A stretch of 64,000 bases of DNA from Batillaria attramentaria (GCA_018292915.2 JACVVK020000312.1:768351-832350); one strand, 5' to 3'; positions 9,845 through 28,290 are shown, counted from the stretch's first letter. Made by a program: numbers and translations. The notes: generated by a model not told the origin, from the sequence alone.

Positions 9845-11225
9845 ATTCACTGAAGTTATAGTATGTACGATCGGATTTCACTATTCCACATTAGAAGCAG
9901 TTCCTACAATTTCACATTGTAAATATTTAATGAAGTCATTGACTAAGAATTTAAGAACCGGATTTCCATAGTTCAACCGGAAGCAGAGTAAATACTGAAA
10001 AATAAATAAATGAATAAACGTGATTAACTAGGTACTATGTAGGAACCAGAGTTACAAACGGTACCCGAGAGGTCCTTCCTGTGCGATCAATAACAGGCGT
10101 AATGCGGAGCGATACTGCATGGTAAATATATCATAATATCGCAAAATACCTCACAATCAGACACGGATCTCGTAAAGGGGGTTTGGGTTGTTGTTGTTGT
10201 TGGTGGTGGTGGTGGTGGCGGTGTTTCAGCTGTAGCTGTTGCTGGGGTTTTTTGTTGTTGGTGGTGTTGGTTTTTTGTTGGTGTTGTTGTATTTTGTTTG
10301 TTTGTTTGTTTGTTTGTTTTTGTTTGTGTTTTTTTGTGTGTGTGTGTGTGTGTTTTTTTTTTGTTGTTTTTTTGTTGTTTTTTTGTTTTTTGTTTTTTTT
10401 TTTTTTGGGGGGGGGGGGGTTGTGAAGTTGGTTTCCTTGTTGTCGATTAGGGGTTAAGGTGCGTGCAAACACATAATTCTACCAAAGCACCCCCTTGAGG
10501 GTGCAGACGTGAGGGTGCAGCCCGTTCAAAATCGCGAAAACGTCAAATGGACGGAAAGAGTATCCGTGTGTTGTCCGTTTACCTACAATATTGGAGTACT
10601 AGCTACTACATGTACTGTCATAAACTGATGATACATCTACTCTCCCTTAGTACTTCTTGTGAGCTAAAAACCAATTACGAGCGACGGAAAGGGAAAATGG
10701 CGGCAATATTTCCAAGATAAGTTCGGCGACTCACATAATTTGATCAAAGCATTTCATTATCATTTTATCATTATTTTGAAATATATGAATACACTAGTTT
10801 TGTAACTGAGTGCTAGATTATGTGCTGCCGTTGGTAGATATGTGATTTTCGGATCTTTAAAAAAAAAAAAAATCACTGGTCGATCCGAACCACACAAAGT
10901 TAAACTTTAGATCCGCCGCTACTGATATTACGGAGTGGCAGCGGCTGGCAGAACAGTGTAGATGGAGGTATCAGCTCCGGTTTCTGTATGTATCACAGAG
11001 AGAGAGAGAGAGAGAGAGAGCATTTTGATATTGTGAACTACCACCTCGCCATATGCTGCCGATTCGACCTACACAAGCAGATGAAGGTGCGAGCTCCGGG
11101 TTGTGTGTCAGAGGGTGTAAATTTCTGTTATCACACTTTTTCACCTTGCCACATGCTGCACCCTGTGCTGACGTCAGTAATACAGCATTGATGCAAACAT
11201 TGCTGATGAAAATGAAAGGTGATAA
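9842..11225. other. Intergenic DNA between divergent genes 2 and 3, first part
   Basis: No gene is recognised. Low-complexity T/G-rich sequence fills about 10,160-10,450 ((GGT)n, (GTTT)n, poly-T, poly-G). Open frames there are compositional. Confidence 0.6.
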
Positions 11226-11234
11226 ACTTTAACC

Positions 11235-11236
<2 letters not shown>

Positions 11237-11307
<71 letters not shown>

Positions 11308-11485
11308 ATATTTTTTGGTATGAATGCTGTAGTACGCGCACTGAGTCACTTTGTGAGAATTTTGCGCTATATAAGTACAATTCATTATTATTATTATTAT
11401 TATTATTAAGCACGCTCACGTGAACCACGCGGATTTTCTCACACAGCGGACATCAATACATTACGATCACCTGGTGGTCACTACT
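11237..11485. repeat. (TG)n, retroposon tail and S1 SINE fragment
   Basis: (TG)n at 11237-11306 is followed by a retroposon-type 3' tail (GCGCTATATAAGTAC, then (ATT)n to 11408) and an antisense S1 fragment at 11,409-11,485. Confidence 0.65.
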
Positions 11486-11714
11486 ACATTTCACTTACAG
11501 TGGAGTGTGTGTGTCTACACTATCAGATTTCTACGCCGACGGTCAAGTAGCGGGGTCATTGTGATACGCGGCTGAAGTGGAGTCTACACGACAGCAGATA
11601 ACTACTTCCGGTCGCCGAGTACCGAAAGCTGACGGTGTAATCTTTATATAATTTGACCTGGGCCATTCCTTAAAGAGGCACGGTACAGGCCGAAGGACAC
11701 AAATACACACGGCC

Positions 11715-11952
11715 GCAAGATGCCTATATATCCCGTATTAGCCTCAGGCATCATAGTCACCCCTAAAAATGCTTCAATCTAGAAACAATTACGACCATGA
11801 ACAGACCATTCAAAGGCCTCACTGGAGTAATTCACGTCTACTTTCTCTTTAGGCCAGAGAGGCCGTTCACCCAAATCCGCTTCCCTCACTTGTGCAAAAG
11901 TTCCAGCTTTACTGGCAGCTTTTTCGCTACCGCCTGGCATGCACCTATATAA
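11715..11952 (-). mobile_element. Dispersed repeat X, antisense copy
   Basis: It is the reverse complement of the repeat at 5,906-6,205 and 63,145-63,440, with internal differences. Confidence 0.6.
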
Positions 11953-12020
11953 CACAAAAATCACGAAAAACAAAAAGAAACAGAAACGGTAATGACTGCG
12001 AAGTGGTTACAAGTTAAGCA

Positions 12021-12114
12021 AATAAAAACGACATAAAAGGGACAGAAACCACTTAACTTTGTGCCGTCCTTTGTCAAAGTTAAGTGGTTTCTGTCCCTTT
12101 TTGTCGCTTTTATT
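12021..12114. repeat. Long hairpin (about 40-base arms)
   Basis: Left arm 12021-12061 and right arm 12075-12114 are reverse complements with only a few mismatches, separated by 13 bases. RNA from either strand would fold into one long stem-loop. A foldback element or a small-RNA precursor are both possible. Confidence 0.8.
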
Positions 12115-12304
12115 CACGAAAAACAAGCTTTTTCATGACAACAAAAAGCACTACAGACGAGCACACTCGCCAAACAGGGTACTTCAAATGCACACCAAAC
12201 ATGACCCCACGGTCTGATGATGATGATGACGCCTGCAAGAACAGGAGAAAGCTATGCTTGACTGAACAAGGTCACAACCAAGATAAACTTGAGAGTAACA
12301 CTTA

Positions 12305-12706
12305 AGGCGATGTCACACTGAAAACATGTTTTCCTAAAACATGTTTTATAAAACATGTTTTGAAAGGCAAAACGCCCGAAACATGCTTTCCGAAACAATA
12401 CATGACACACGTGAAAACAAGCAAGCGCGCGTCTAGGCGAGAGAGAGAGAGGGTCCCGCTACGGACATGTTGACTGAGCGGATACGGGAAGGTGTCACTT
12501 GGCACTCCGCACGGCGGCTTTCATTGGTTGAAACACAAAACATGTTTTCGGATTTTAGGGCAGGCTCTAAAACTGAAAACACGATCAAAACATTGTTTTG
12601 AAAACATTGTTGTGAAGTATGTCACACGACAAAACACGTTGGTTCGCAGCGAAACATCTGAAAACAATGTTTTCAAGTGTTTTTGCCTTCTCGTGTGACA
12701 TGGCCA
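12305..12706. mobile_element. MITE with 14-bp inverted termini and TTA target duplication
   Basis: The ends AGGCGATGTCACAC and TGGCCATGTCACAC (minus strand) match at 12 of 14 bases and are flanked by TTA on both sides (12302-12304, 12707-12709), as in PIF/Harbinger-type insertions. The interior is rich in the palindrome AAAACATGTTTT and its variants. Confidence 0.7.
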
Positions 12707-12714
12707 TTAGGCTC

Positions 12715-12981
12715 AGGACACACGGGACACGTTTCTGTTGAAAAAAAAAATGAAAACCACCTTCAAAAAGTTGCAGCCTCTTTCAACGCTAAATATCAAA
12801 TTCAGCTCTGCCTATCCAACTGTGTGATATGAAATGTTACAAAAGAATTATGAAAAATGAATCATACACGATAACAAGGAAAGATAACACGGGAATGGGA
12901 CAGTATTAAGTAATAATAATAATAATAATAATGAATAGTACTTGTTTAGCGCTTGATCTCACAGGAAAGCAACTCATAGCG

Positions 12982-13057
<76 letters not shown>

Positions 13058-13060
13058 GCA

Positions 13061-13092
<32 letters not shown>

Positions 13093-13440
13093 CACACACA
13101 CACCGTGAACTAAACCAATAAGAAATGAAAATCTGTCACACTGTACTGATATTACATTCAATAGACGACTCCACTCGGCAAGTCCCGAGGCCAGAGCCCC
13201 ACCCCTTTACTCTGCCTTGTATTGGCAAATTACAGTATGTCCATGACGTCATTTGTCGACAAAGGGGTAATTTCAATATGAATGATATGGACGTAATGGT
13301 CTTTTTCCTCAAATAACGTCAACGGACTTACTGCGTTCTGTCCAAATTTCACGCATATCGAACCACACGTGCTTCCCACTTTGCAGTGTCAGGCAAGAAA
13401 GTTTGCCAGACCATGCCACGTGTTGTGCTCATTATGCCGC
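12715..13440. other. Intergenic DNA with microsatellites
   Basis: An antisense retroposon tail ((TAA)n at 12913-12932 next to an AGCGCT-flanked inverted repeat at about 12,950-12,984) leads into (CA)n with an inner (CACG)n block (12,985-13,103). Nothing is recognised at 13,110-13,440. Confidence 0.55.
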
Positions 13441-13444
13441 GAAA

Positions 13445-13676
13445 CGCGATTGGCTGAATTCTGGGGCTCCAACCTTTTGATTGGTAGGAGTGAAGTCGTC
13501 TCTTGCCGCGGTCTCGAAAGGCAGCTGGGCCGTGTAGCTTTAAGTTAGCAGTGATTCAGTAATGTTGGTTCGCAGTACGTTCTCCAGATATAATATTTAT
13601 CTGAACACAGTATCCACTCTCTCTGTCTCTCTCTGAAGTCAAAGGGCACAACCTTGTTCCACACAACAACAACAAA
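13445..13676 (+). promoter_or_regulatory. Candidate promoter of gene 3
   Basis: Two inverted CCAAT boxes (GATTGG at 13448 and 13479) and an AT-rich TATA-like stretch (ATATAATAT at 13588-13596) lie 81-230 bases upstream of the ATG at 13677. The assignment is by position and motif only. Confidence 0.4.
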
Positions 13677-19991
<6,315 letters not shown>

Positions 19992-20080
19992 CCATAAAGG
20001 AATTTATTACAGATGACCGGTTGTTTCAAGTTGTATTTTCTGTGGGTCATGCGGCGTCCGTTTCAGGGGCGCGGCCGGGC

Positions 20081-20083
<3 letters not shown>

Positions 20084-20165
<82 letters not shown>

Positions 20166-20214
20166 CCTCGTGTGTCACGGAACACAGTGTGTGTTCGTCG
20201 CGTGTCACGGGGCC

Positions 20215-20283
<69 letters not shown>

Positions 20284-20353
20284 CTGTGTGTGTGTGTGTG
20301 TGTTCCTCGTGTGTCACGGAACACATAGTGTGTTCGTCGCGTGTCACGGGGCC

Positions 20354-20396
<43 letters not shown>

Positions 20397-20445
20397 CCTC
20401 GTGTGTCACGGAACACAGTGTGTATTCGTCGCGTGTCACGGGGCC

Positions 20446-20515
<70 letters not shown>
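20084..20515. repeat. Compound minisatellite downstream of gene 3
   Basis: Three copies of a ~55-bp module (containing TCACGGAACACA and CGTGTCACGGGGCCCAG) at 20,164-20,218, 20,302-20,356 and 20,395-20,449 are separated by long (TG)n tracts. Confidence 0.9.
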
Positions 20516-20518
<3 letters not shown>

Positions 20519-20605
20519 AGAGACACTCTAATCCGAGGGGAGATAATTTTAACAGTTGAGACCCATCCGAAGTGGAGTTGTTTCCCGTCAATCGAAACTG
20601 CATAA

Positions 20606-20638
20606 CCAAAGATCTTGGAAACATTCCAAGGTCTTTGG
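20606..20638. repeat. Short hairpin downstream of gene 3
   Basis: Arms 20606-20620 (CCAAAGATCTTGGAA) and 20624-20638 pair over 15 bases with one G-T, around a 3-base loop. Confidence 0.7.
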
Positions 20639-20639
20639 C

Positions 20640-20771
20640 ATAACTATCATTTCTGCGGTCGTGTAGTTTACTGCTGCCGTTGGTCGCTTTTTCCTGAACC
20701 TGACAGATGCTGGCACTAGCATTGACTATGGCTTGACTTTTTAAGAACGACTGTTAATTTTATTCCTCAGA

Positions 20772-20832
<61 letters not shown>

Positions 20833-21182
20833 GTGTTGTGCTTGTTTTTGTTTTTGTTTTTTCCCCTTGTTGCTCGGCTGTCTTTGCGTATCGATTACTC
20901 CTGTGTGGTTGGAAAAGAATGTCAGTGAACTCAATTCCCAGCTAGTAATTTTGGGGTTATTTGTGCACCAGTTACCTCACTAAAAATATTATTGTTAATT
21001 TATAATAATAATAATAATAATAAAATGGGTACTTAGGGAACGCCCTCCCTCTCGCGGGAGCTCAGGGCGCCTTACAAAGAATACACACTCACTCACCCAG
21101 AAACACACACAACAGGCCTCCACACATACATTTAACTAAAAACACATGATGTGCAGCATCATGCACGGGCTGCCCCCGGCTT

Positions 21183-21241
<59 letters not shown>
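20640..21241. other. Intergenic DNA up to the duplication breakpoint
   Basis: (TG)n at about 20777-20827; an antisense retroposon tail with (TAA)n at 21,003-21,075 (GGGCGCCTTACAAAG); and (CA)n at 21,183-21,241, which is the left breakpoint of copy A. No gene is seen. Confidence 0.55.
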
Positions 21242-21244
<3 letters not shown>

Positions 21245-21480
21245 CCAGCAAGATGATGATGTGGCAACAGTTATTGGTTGAAGGCTGTGAAGAGGTGGGT
21301 TTTCAAATTTGTTTTGAAGATAGTTTTGTGTCTGCATATCTCATCGAAACTGGGAGGTCTTTCCAACAAGTCGGACCCTGGTATGAATAACTACGCTGAC
21401 CAAAGGTCTTTGTCTTGACATGAGCGACACGGAGTTTCCGGTGTCAGCAGCAGAACAAAGTTGTCTAGATGGAGTGTAAA
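21245..21480 (-). mobile_element. L2/CR1-like LINE, 3' fragment (copy A)
   Basis: It is the degraded equivalent of 43,069-43,315. The minus frame encodes the end of a LINE reverse-transcriptase protein but is broken here. It ends in a (TG)n tail. Confidence 0.6.
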
Positions 21481-21699
21481 GCTGAAGCAAAGAAGACAGG
21501 ATTTAATGGATTTAAACGTGGCCTGGTGGGAGTGTTGCACTTTCATCATACTCGTGTTTGCTGCAGTAAGAGCCGCCAAGGAACCGTTGATCTTGACTGA
21601 TTTTCGATTTAGGGCCAAAACCGAAAAGAGTAAAACACTTGGGACATTCGTGCGCGATACGAAAACTGTGCTGTAGGAGCAAATAACCAACAAAGTCAA

Positions 21700-21999
21700 A
21701 TCAAGTCAAGTTTGTTTCCAACCCTCCCCATAGGGGCATAGGAAAACAAAAGGAAAACATATGAAAATCTTCGAAAATATCAACAACAAAAGCAACAACA
21801 ACAACAACAAGCAAACAGAAAAAAGCAAACAAAAAAACAAAACAAACAAAAATGCCAACAAGAGAACAACCGCACAAAACAAAACCAGGAACAAAAGCAT
21901 ATACATATACACACTCGCACATACTGCTGGGCTGCATATACACTCACATAAGTACTCATATCTGTCTTGTGCCTACATACATACACAAACCGAATGTCA

Positions 22000-22039
<40 letters not shown>

Positions 22040-22636
22040 TACCGCAAAAACCCCCAAAGACTTCAAAATATCAAAGGAGATATCTTTTCAGCAGTCATTC
22101 CACAAGGAAATTCGACTCAACAATCCACCATTCTGCATAATTATTCGATACACCGGGGGGGGGGTGGGGGGGGGGTGAGTGGCATGAACGGGAAATTGAG
22201 GACACTGAGTGACCAACCCCGAAACCTGGGGAATGTCAGTCACGTGACGCTCTGTGTCAAGGACCCGGATCAAGTTCGGCCCAGTCCAAAAATGGTAGCA
22301 GTGAGCTATTCAGGGGTGACAATTTCCGGAGAGGGGAGAACACGATGAGGAAAAACTGTGCACGCAATGTCCTCTGGCTTCAGGCGAGGTTGGCGACTGG
22401 TGAATAACCTTGAGATACCCCTCTGGAACGCAAGATCTGTTTTTTCTCCTGAATTTACCCAAAGACACGATCTTCTCAGTTGTGTGTGGGTTAGGGTGGG
22501 TGGGTGGATGGGCGGTTAGTGTGGACGGTTTTGTTTGTGGTGTGTGTCTACCAACAAACTGCTACCACTTATCATTCCCTTCGGGTTCCAGACAAACAAA
22601 ATTATGTCGAGCCATGAAAAAAAAAGTTGTAAAAAA

Positions 22637-22696
<60 letters not shown>

Positions 22697-22852
22697 GTAC
22701 GTTATAAACGTTGTGTTTATGTTATGTGTAGTTTATATAGTATGTACGCGCCCTTAGCTCTTGTGAGATGGGGCGCCACAAATACCCTGTATTATTATTA
22801 TTATTATTAAAGATTCGGTCGAAAATTAGGGAAGGATGACAAATTCTGATTT
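21700..22852. other. A-rich DNA, (CA)n, G run and retroposon tail (copy A)
   Basis: An (AAC)n/(AAAC)n-rich stretch, (CA)n at 22,000-22,035, poly-G at 22,156-22,176, (TG)n at 22,640-22,693 and a retroposon tail with (ATT)n at 22,772-22,808. Copy B retains the left part (43,520-44,035) and lacks 22,257-23,057. Confidence 0.6.
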
Positions 22853-22899
22853 TTGGCTCACTTGTGTAACAAAGTGAGTCTATGTAATAACCCTCCGTC

Positions 22900-22931
<32 letters not shown>

Positions 22932-24560
22932 CTGTGTGTCTGTGTGTCTGCAGTAAACCTTAACATTGGCCTTTTCTCAGAATCTACAAATAGCAGAGAC
23001 ACCAAAATTAATCTGCTGATAGACAGCCATAAAACCTTTCAAAATATACCATAATTATTGACCTTGACCCAAGGTCAAGGTCACTAAAGCTGTCTGTTTG
23101 GAAAGTTTACATTGGCATTTTCTCAGAATCTAGAAAAGCCAGATACATCAAACTTTGCATGATGATGGACATTGACAATATCTTTACCGGCCTGTCTATA
23201 TTTAGTGACTTTGAGTCAAGGTCAAGGCTATGCAAGTTGTTTTGCGGAAAGCCTGATGAAACCTTAACATTGGCATTTTCTCAGAAACAATGAACAGCAG
23301 ATGCACCAAACTTGACACGCTGGTAGTCAGCCGTAAAACCTTTCAAAAAAATCATAGTGATTGACCTCGACCCAAGGTCAAGGTCACTAAAGCTGTCTGT
23401 TTGAAAATTTTATATTGGCATTTTCTCAGAGTCTAAAAAAGCCAGAGACATCAAACTCGGCATGGTGATGGACATTGACAACACCTTTACTGACATACCC
23501 GTACTTAGTGACTTTTAGTCAAGGTCAAGGCCACGCAAGCTGTTTTGCGGAAAACCTTCCAAAACATTAACATTGCCATTTTCTCAGAAACAATGACATC
23601 AGAGACACCAAACTCGGCACGCTGATAGACAACCATAAGACCTTTCAAAACGTACCATAACGATTGACCTTGACGCAAGGTCAAGGTCACTAAAGCTGTC
23701 TGTAAGGAAATTTTACATTGGCAATTTTTAAGAATCTAGGAAAGCCAGAGACATCAAACTTTGCAAGATGATAGACATTGACAACACCTTCACTGACATA
23801 CCTGTATTCAGTGACTTAGAATCAAGGTGAAGGCCACACAAGCAGTTTTGCGGAAAACCTTCGAAAACCTTAACATTTGCAGTCTCTCAGAAACAATAAA
23901 CAGCAGTAGCACCAAACCTGTCTTGCTGATAAACAGTAGTAAGACCTTTCAAGAAATACCATTTTGAATAACCTTGACTAAAGGTCAAGGTCATCAATAG
24001 CTGTCACATTGGAAATTAAAATTGCCGTTTTCTCAGAATGTAGGGCAACCAGAGGCATCAAACTTTGCATGATGATAGACATTGAAAACCTGTACTGGCA
24101 TGCTTGTATTCAATTTCCTTGAGTCAAGGTCAAGGCCATTCAACATGTTTTGCGGAGACTTTAACGTTAGCATTTTCTTGGAAACAACAAACAGCAGATG
24201 CACCAAACAAGGCACAATGATAGACAGCAATGAGAACTATGCACACATATCCATTCGAATGACCTAAGGTCAAGGTCATTACAGCTGTCTGTTGTGAAAT
24301 TTTACATTACCACTTGTACAGAAACTACAAAAACTAGAGCTGTCAAACTTGGCATAATGATAATTACTGATAAGCTCTTCACTTACAGATCTCATTTGAA
24401 TGACCTTGACCAAATTTCGCCATTTGCCGTTTTCTTAGGAACTATGAACACAAGAGACATCCTACTTCAGGATAGCTAGTGATAGGAGCTTTACAAACAT
24501 ACTCTTTTGAATTACCTTGACCCATCTCACAAGTGAGCCAAGGAAGCTTTGCTCCTCTAC
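22853..24560 (+). mobile_element. Helentron-like non-autonomous element (HINE), copy A-1
   Basis: The 5' end TTGGCTCACTTGTG has its inverse (CACAAGTGAGCCA) near the 3' end, which finishes with a short GC hairpin and CTAC (CTAG in copy B). After the 5' end come a (TG)n tract and about five tandem units of ~303 bp. Each unit holds palindromic GACCTTGACC/GGTCAAGGTC clusters. No coding sequence is seen. The layout resembles bivalve pearl/HINE elements. Confidence 0.65.
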
Positions 24561-24892
24561 TTTAAAACTTTGTAATGCCCATCTTCTTTATCATCGTTGT
24601 AATTATCATCATCACCATCGTCGTCGTCATCATTTTCTTGCTATTATTTTCATTATTATAATTTTATATGCCCTACCCATAGTCGTCATCAACACATTTA
24701 TCATCATCATCATCATCGTCGTCGTCGTCGTCGTCTTCACCACCATCAGGAGCAGCAACAGGTTCATCATCATTGACAAAATGCACTGCATCCATAGTGC
24801 TCCCAGTGTTTCCTGGCTTAGGGACAAAGACAAGCCGGCAGATCACCGCTACGTTATCACGAGCTAGCTTCCGCCAAGTTCTTGTCTCTACG
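24561..24892. other. (CAT/CGT)n-rich DNA
   Basis: Triplet microsatellites (CATCAT, CGTCGT) and unrecognised DNA; the counterpart in B is 45,571-45,892. Confidence 0.5.
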
Positions 24893-25065
24893 GGGAGCCG
24901 GGGTGGTCGAACGGTAGAGCGTTGGACTTCTAATGCTCGGGTCGTGAGTTCGTATCCCGGCTGGGGCCAAATATTTGTGCTGGCTTTTTCGTCGTTGCCC
25001 CGTCTTTGATATCACCCTATGTGGTGGAAAAGGACGTTAAACCCCCAAACACCCACTCACCCGAC
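24893..25065 (+). mobile_element. SINE S2 (copy A)
   Basis: Full head and body, with the B box in GAGTTCGTATCCC. Confidence 0.85.
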
Positions 25066-25499
25066 CCTCTTGTCTCTACACCACGTCACAATGCAACCGT
25101 TACGTCCTTGTACTGATTTTTCCGTAGGTCCACCGGGCATGTGACCTCGATAGACACCGACTAGACAGTTAGCGCATCATGATTACGTCTACTCGCTTAC
25201 CGGGCCGGGCCTCCGTACATCAATAATATTATCACCCAGTCACCCAGTCCTGCAAATGACGGAATTATAGTCAGGATGCTGTGCAGATGGCTCAACCACT
25301 ATTGATCCATGCTGGGCATTGAGATGCACTGTTGGTCGTGATGGTGTGGGCCGGGTGGAGGGGGGGGAGGTGGAGAAACTTCTACGGTGATTATGATGAG
25401 GATCTATGTGTGTGGGGGGGGGGGAGGAGGTGTCGGCCAGAGTATATTTCCAGTAACACCTCCGTCCATTTGTCTGTCAGTCTGCCCCGACTGTCAGTT
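25066..25499. other. Unrecognised DNA with G-rich tract
   Basis: No gene seen; G-rich runs at 25,360-25,435. The counterpart in B is 46,066-46,525. Confidence 0.4.
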
Positions 25500-25617
25500 C
25501 TAATGCTCGGGTCGTGAGTTCGTATCCCGGCTGGGTCCAAGTATTTGTGCTGGCTTTTTCATCGTTGCCCCGTCTTTGATATCACCCGTATGTAGTGGAA
25601 AAGGACGTGAAACCCCC
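25500..25617 (+). mobile_element. SINE S2, 5'-truncated (copy A)
   Basis: Starts within the tRNA-like head and keeps the B box and body. Confidence 0.75.
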
Positions 25618-25639
25618 AATATATAACTAGAAAAGAAAC

Positions 25640-27064
25640 TCATTGAGAGCTGTGATCAACTATTATTATTAACAAGACATGGAGCCCAAATTTTTGGGCC
25701 CTCAGCGAGCCCTTCATCAGGGGAATACGAAATACAAAATACAAAATAAATGACGTCAGGGTTATGACGCAATCCTTACGTCAATAATAATGTTCTTGCT
25801 CTTTCACGTGCTCTCTCAACGCCATTTCATTGTATGATTTGTGTTTGCAAAGGTCGCACGTGTGTGTGAATGCGTTTGGACCTGACGGACGATTTTCTCT
25901 ATGGTTTTGTTTCCTGTAGTTTAGTGCATAATTTTCTGTTTTGATTTATCTTTCTAAACTGGTTTTTTTTTTCTATTTTAATATTACTATTCTTTTATTT
26001 GTTATTGTTTTAGTAGATAGTCTCTGTAGCATTAGCAACGGCAAGTTTGCAAACTGGCGAATTTCTGTCAAAACTTTTACCGTTGATAAATAAAGTTTCA
26101 TCATCATCATCATCATCATCATCTCTCTCTCCAACCCTGAGAAGACCTGCAAACTGTACACGAATTACTGGATTACTGGACCGAAACCTCTCGCTGATGC
26201 CTGTCAGATTCCATCCTTCTGTTCTAGAAAAGGATTCTCTTACCAAGACGCAGCATGGTGGCTAGATCTTTCCTGGTGTTGAGGCCAGAAAAGATGGTGC
26301 CTAAATTACACTGCCACCAAATCTCCCTCTTGATGAGGTCCTTTTCTTGCTCCACTCGTTCTATTGCAAAAATGGTGAAGAAGTGGAGCTGAGGGTCAGC
26401 TGCATGTGGGTTCTGATAGACATGAGCGGCTAGCTGGCATTTCGTAACTTTGCCAGTTTTGATATCGCTCTTACGGTTGGCCCATCTCAGCTTAAGTTTT
26501 TGGTAGAACCAATGTAGATGTTCTCAGGGCTGCAGTCACACTGTATCACATAAATCAGGTTAGGCATGATACATGTCAAGTTCTGCCTGATGTTCCACAT
26601 TCTACCATCCCATGGTTAAACTGATGGACTTCCTTGGAATGGGAGCATGTGTCACATCGCTTGGCAGTACAAGGGAAGAAACCTGGCTGAGCTTGGGGGC
26701 CGTGAGGGGTGAATCTCTTGGGGACTGTTGGCTTATAAATTTCGCCCAAGTTTCTGCGGCGTCTTTCAGCTGAAATTATGAGTTTACGGGAAACGATTTT
26801 CTCATTCTCTGGGTTGGAATACAGAATTGGAAAATTACTCATCAGAATGGAAGACTTAGAAGGGACTCGGGGGTCAGAGTTAGTAACCCAAGCCAGTTTC
26901 TTCCCTTTTTTCTTTCGTGGTTTTTGGAGGACTCTCTTTCTGTCCTTCTGAGCACCTTTGTTCAGTTCCCGTACAGCCTGGTCAAATTTCCATCCAGACA
27001 TTGCAAAATATCTTGCATACTCCTGGATACGCTCTCGAAGAGTGTCATCATTACTACAAAGCAT
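25640..27064 (-). mobile_element. Penelope-like element, 3' part (copy A)
   Basis: The minus frames encode the post-RT linker (ERRRRNLGEI, then CTAKRCDTCSH) and a GIY-YIG endonuclease. Relative to copy B a base is missing near 26,494, which breaks the GIY-YIG frame. A LINE 3' end (25,812-26,122) lies between coding part and distal 3' sequence. The RT domain is absent; an S2 SINE abuts the 5' side. Confidence 0.75.
25812..26122 (+). mobile_element. LINE-type 3' end with (CAT)n tail, only in copy A
   Basis: Ends AGCAACGGCAAGTTTGC, TAAATAAAGTTTCATCATCA, like the copy at 19,402-19,470. Copy B has only (CT)n here (46,828-46,910). Confidence 0.6.
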
Positions 27065-27086
27065 GCGAAGACGTGTACCGACCCCT

Positions 27087-27230
27087 GAAATGACGGGTCG
27101 AAAGTTCGTATCACGGCTGGGGCCAAATGTTTGTGCTGGCTCTTTCGTCGTTGCCCCGTCTTTGGCATCACCCGTACGAGGTGGAAAAGGACGTTAAACC
27201 TCCAAACACCCACCCCACCCAGCCCTCTCT
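27087..27230 (+). mobile_element. SINE S2, partial (copy A)
   Basis: Body of S2 with a diverged head. Confidence 0.7.
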
Positions 27231-27448
27231 CTCGTTAACTCCCTTACGCGAAGTTCTAATAATAGCTCTGCAGCAATACCCAGTTATCTTACCTCTGATT
27301 TATTTAATAAGCACTTTATCTCCATGGTTGAATCCTTAGCAAAGTCGCAGGAAAAAAACATGAATATATCTGTCCAGACGTACTGGTCGATTTCTGTAAC
27401 AGAAGAACAGCCGGTTCTGCTCCCTTTAGTATACCTCCCATAGCAGTT

Positions 27449-27600
27449 CATGAAGTAGGGAAATTAATCAGTAGCATGAAAAACAAACAACCAAAAAAAG
27501 TCAGTAGGACCCGATGACATCAGCCCCCAGATCTTCAAGCTGTCTTTACCATATATTGTCAACTCCCTTACTTATATTTATAATCTCTTTATCAAGCAAA

Positions 27601-27637
<37 letters not shown>

Positions 27638-28290
27638 ATTATATAGGCGCTTTACCCAATTTCATGAATCGGCTCAAAGCGCCGCGAACTGAACCCAACA
27701 CGCACGCTCACGTGAATCACACATTCTCTCACACACCGGACATAAACACATTACAATCACGTGGTGCGAAGGGTCAGCTCAGCTATTTAAGTTTCGGAAT
27801 TTAGAATTACATTTATTTTTCAAATTTGGTGGGCTGAACATTTCCAAAGCAGAGGGGGAGGAAGCCGGAGTACCCGGAGAGAACCCCCGACGATCGGCCC
27901 GAATGAACGGTGCCACATACGAGAAGGAAAAATTCTTTGCCCCGAGTGGGACTCGAACCCCTGACCTCTCGCATTGGTGACAGGTCTCTTAACCACTAGA
28001 CCACCGACCGCCCCGCTAAAACACGCAAAAGTGATTCCACTACCTAAATCAGGGACATTCTATGTAGATCCCTGCCTAAATCATGAGAGATGGCAGACAG
28101 TCCCTGCCTAAATCAAGAGAGATGGCAGACAGTCCCTGCCTAAATCAAGAGAGATGGCAGACCCAAATAACTACCGACCAATTTCCCTTTTATCGGTTTA
28201 TCAAAGCTATTGCACCCAGACACTTACAAGCCTGCTTAAAGATCTAACCTCCCAACAAAAAGCTTTCTGAAGTGTCTGAAAATTATTTTA
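27449..28290 (+). mobile_element. CR1/Jockey-like LINE RT fragment split by a SINE (copy A)
   Basis: Frames before the SINE encode VGKLISSMKNKQPKK and PDDISPQIFKLSLPYIVNSL; after it they encode KVIPLPKSG and DPNNYRPISLLS, which are successive RT landmarks. An A-run frameshift and a triple 32-bp repeat at 28,069-28,160 break it. In copy B only the first part remains (48,236-48,390). Confidence 0.65.
27600..28014 (-). mobile_element. SINE S1, full length with (ATT)n tail (copy A only)
   Basis: The minus strand starts GGGGCGGTCGGTGGTCTAGT and ends in (ATT)n at 27,601-27,634. It lies within LINE RT sequence. Confidence 0.85.
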
